15,595 nt of DNA from SG8-41 sp035649495 (GTDB lineage: Bacteria > Pseudomonadota > Gammaproteobacteria > Burkholderiales > SG8-41), in contig DASRJL010000197.1 of the NCBI GenBank assembly GCA_035649495.1, positions 1 through 15,595 of the forward strand, given 5' to 3'. A program made the position numbers and the translations under genes. The notes beneath the pieces are model-generated. The model was not told where the DNA came from. It was given only the letters and a program-made list of their open reading frames with translations, and did no database searches. This document shows, piece after piece, positions 14,880 through 15,595 of this stretch. How positions within the stretch are numbered: position 1 is the stretch's first letter; each line of letters opens with the position of its first letter.

Positions 14880-15371
14880 TCACCGCTGAGGGCGCGGAGG
14901 ACGCAAAGGAAGGGGGGCAGATTTGCTCGCAATCTGTTCAAGTAGAGCGAAGATGGGAGCATGGCTTCGCTCATACGGCCGTAGCTGCTCGAATTGATCA
15001 AAGACAACCACGTGCCGCTCCGGACTGTTAACACGTATGCTCATCAGTTTCTTGAGGTCGGTGCTCGTCGAAAGAGTGCTATCCGAAGATATGTCCTTAC
15101 TTAGAGATGCGGCTAGGAAAACCACGTGCTCCCAACGGGAGAGGAGGGAGGCGGGGGCGGGGTGGATGGCCCACTTACAAGAGTGCGGCGATCGCGTCCG
15201 CAGCGCAGCCCGAACAGCGGCCGGGTGGCGGAATGGCCGGATGAATGGGACGATTCTCTGGTAGTGGGCGGTCTCTAGAAAACGAAGATGGCCAAATCTA
15301 TGATCAATAAGTGCAGAGACTCGGATCCAGAGGCCGGACATGCCGACAGGACCCGGCCAGCTGTTCGGCAT
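14880..15371 (-). pseudogene. Possible degraded gene with an NTPase-like Walker B segment
   Basis: This stretch between the CAP gene and the amidohydrolase lacks a convincing intact gene. On the minus strand an open frame of 163 codons contains a protein-like segment from about 15070 down to 14930, including HVVVFDQFEQLRPYERSH. A run of hydrophobics followed by DQFEQL resembles the Walker B strand of STAND-type P-loop ATPases, but no Walker A motif is present. Its codons are markedly less GC-rich in third position than neighbouring genes. The C-terminal end runs into the nine-base repeat and becomes low-complexity Pro/Arg/Leu. It may be a remnant of a transferred gene or a chance open frame. 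Confidence 0.2.
14884..14910 (+). repeat. Nine-base-period repeat after the CAP gene
   Basis: Three units CGCTGAGGG, CGCGGAGGA and CGCAAAGGA follow one another with a 9-base period, 12 bases after the CAP stop. A small hairpin, CCTCA 14878-14882 with TGAGG 14887-14891, overlaps the first unit. Confidence 0.65.
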
Positions 15372-15448
15372 CTCGACATTCAGGCTCGCGTAGGTGACGC
15401 CGCTGCGCTAGGATGCCGCATCCGCATCCCGCACCGGAGGAACCGCCG
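14911..15448. other. Gene-poor interval upstream of the amidohydrolase
   Basis: About 540 bases with mixed, lower-GC composition. Apart from the doubtful minus-strand frame, I see no tRNA, terminator or strong promoter. A GCCGGGTGGCGGAAT stretch near 15221 recalls the first bases of tRNA-Leu, but the rest of the cloverleaf is absent. The last 60 bases return to high GC and lead into the amidohydrolase ribosome binding site. Confidence 0.5.
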
Positions 15449-15595
15449 ATGACCCGCGCCTACAACGTAGTCGATGCCGATGGTCATATCCTCGAGCCGC
15501 TCGATCTTTGGGATAACTACATGGAGCCGCGGTTCCGCGACCGCGCCCCGCGGATAGTCAAGGAAGCCGACGGAAAGGAGCGGCTTGTCATCGAG
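15449..15595 (+). CDS. Amidohydrolase (metal-dependent TIM-barrel, COG2159 type), 5' part only
   Basis: The first 49 codons of a gene are cut off by the window end. The N-terminus contains VVDADGHILEPLDLWDNYM, the metal-ligand motif of amidohydrolase-2 family proteins related to ACMSD-type decarboxylases, followed by the usual FRDRAPRIV segment. The start is supported by GGAGG at 15436-15440, eight bases before the ATG and the strongest Shine-Dalgarno sequence in the window. The substrate cannot be inferred from this fragment. It is about 580 bases from the nearest intact gene upstream, so it probably starts its own transcription unit. Confidence 0.85.
   Translation, partial: MTRAYNVVDADGHILEPLDLWDNYMEPRFRDRAPRIVKEADGKERLVIE

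Noticed and set aside
15037..15264. 75-codon plus-strand frame in the gap before the amidohydrolase
   Set aside because: No ribosome binding site and no recognisable domain; it overlaps the equally doubtful minus-strand frame, so composition gives no support.
15215..15270. tRNA-Leu-like 5' sequence (GCCGGGTGGCGGAAT)
   Set aside because: No anticodon arm, T-loop or matching acceptor strand follows, so there is no supportable tRNA.

Overview
The window is about 65% GC, with densely packed housekeeping genes. The gene order points to a betaproteobacterium, probably an uncultured or environmental lineage (inference from order and protein character, no search run). A complete elongasome operon runs on the minus strand: mreB-mreC-mreD-mrdA-rodA. 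It diverges from gatC-gatA-gatB, and pyrE and an exodeoxyribonuclease III (xth) gene follow. This arrangement is typical of Betaproteobacteria.

Layout. 46-5658 (minus): mreB, mreC, mreD, mrdA and rodA, the cell-wall elongation machinery; mreC/mreD and mreD/mrdA overlap. 5659-5753: divergent promoter region. 5754-9042 (plus): gatC, gatA, gatB, the tRNA-dependent amidotransferase. 9047-10382 (minus): pyrE followed by an overlapping gene for an exported coiled-coil protein with a DUF4124-like head. 10478-13932 (plus): xth, an AmpG-family permease and fumarylacetoacetase; the last two overlap by ATGA. 14099-14872 (plus): secreted CAP-domain protein. 14873-15448: gene-poor stretch with a possible degraded minus-strand reading frame. 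15449-15595 (plus): start of an amidohydrolase cut by the window edge.

The genes are ordinary; the unusual content lies between them. At least four gaps (after rodA, mreB/mreC, gatC/gatA, xth/permease) carry degenerate tandem repeats with an exact 7-base period. In three of them the heptads run out on one strand and back on the other, making a long imperfect hairpin. Two loci about 6.7 kb apart share one heptad (ACTCAAC and variants) while others use different heptads, so structure and period are conserved rather than sequence. The hairpins sit where ribosome binding sites of mreC, gatA and the permease should be, and in the permease the repeat appears to encode the N-terminus. A fifth gap (fah/CAP) has a related hairpin with a REP-like double stem-loop nested inside, and a sixth has a 9-base-period repeat.

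Other points of interest are a 26-bp duplication of the rodA start that creates a nine-codon leader ending in an ATGA overlap, and a block of about 360 bp in gatB whose third-position composition differs sharply from both flanks.
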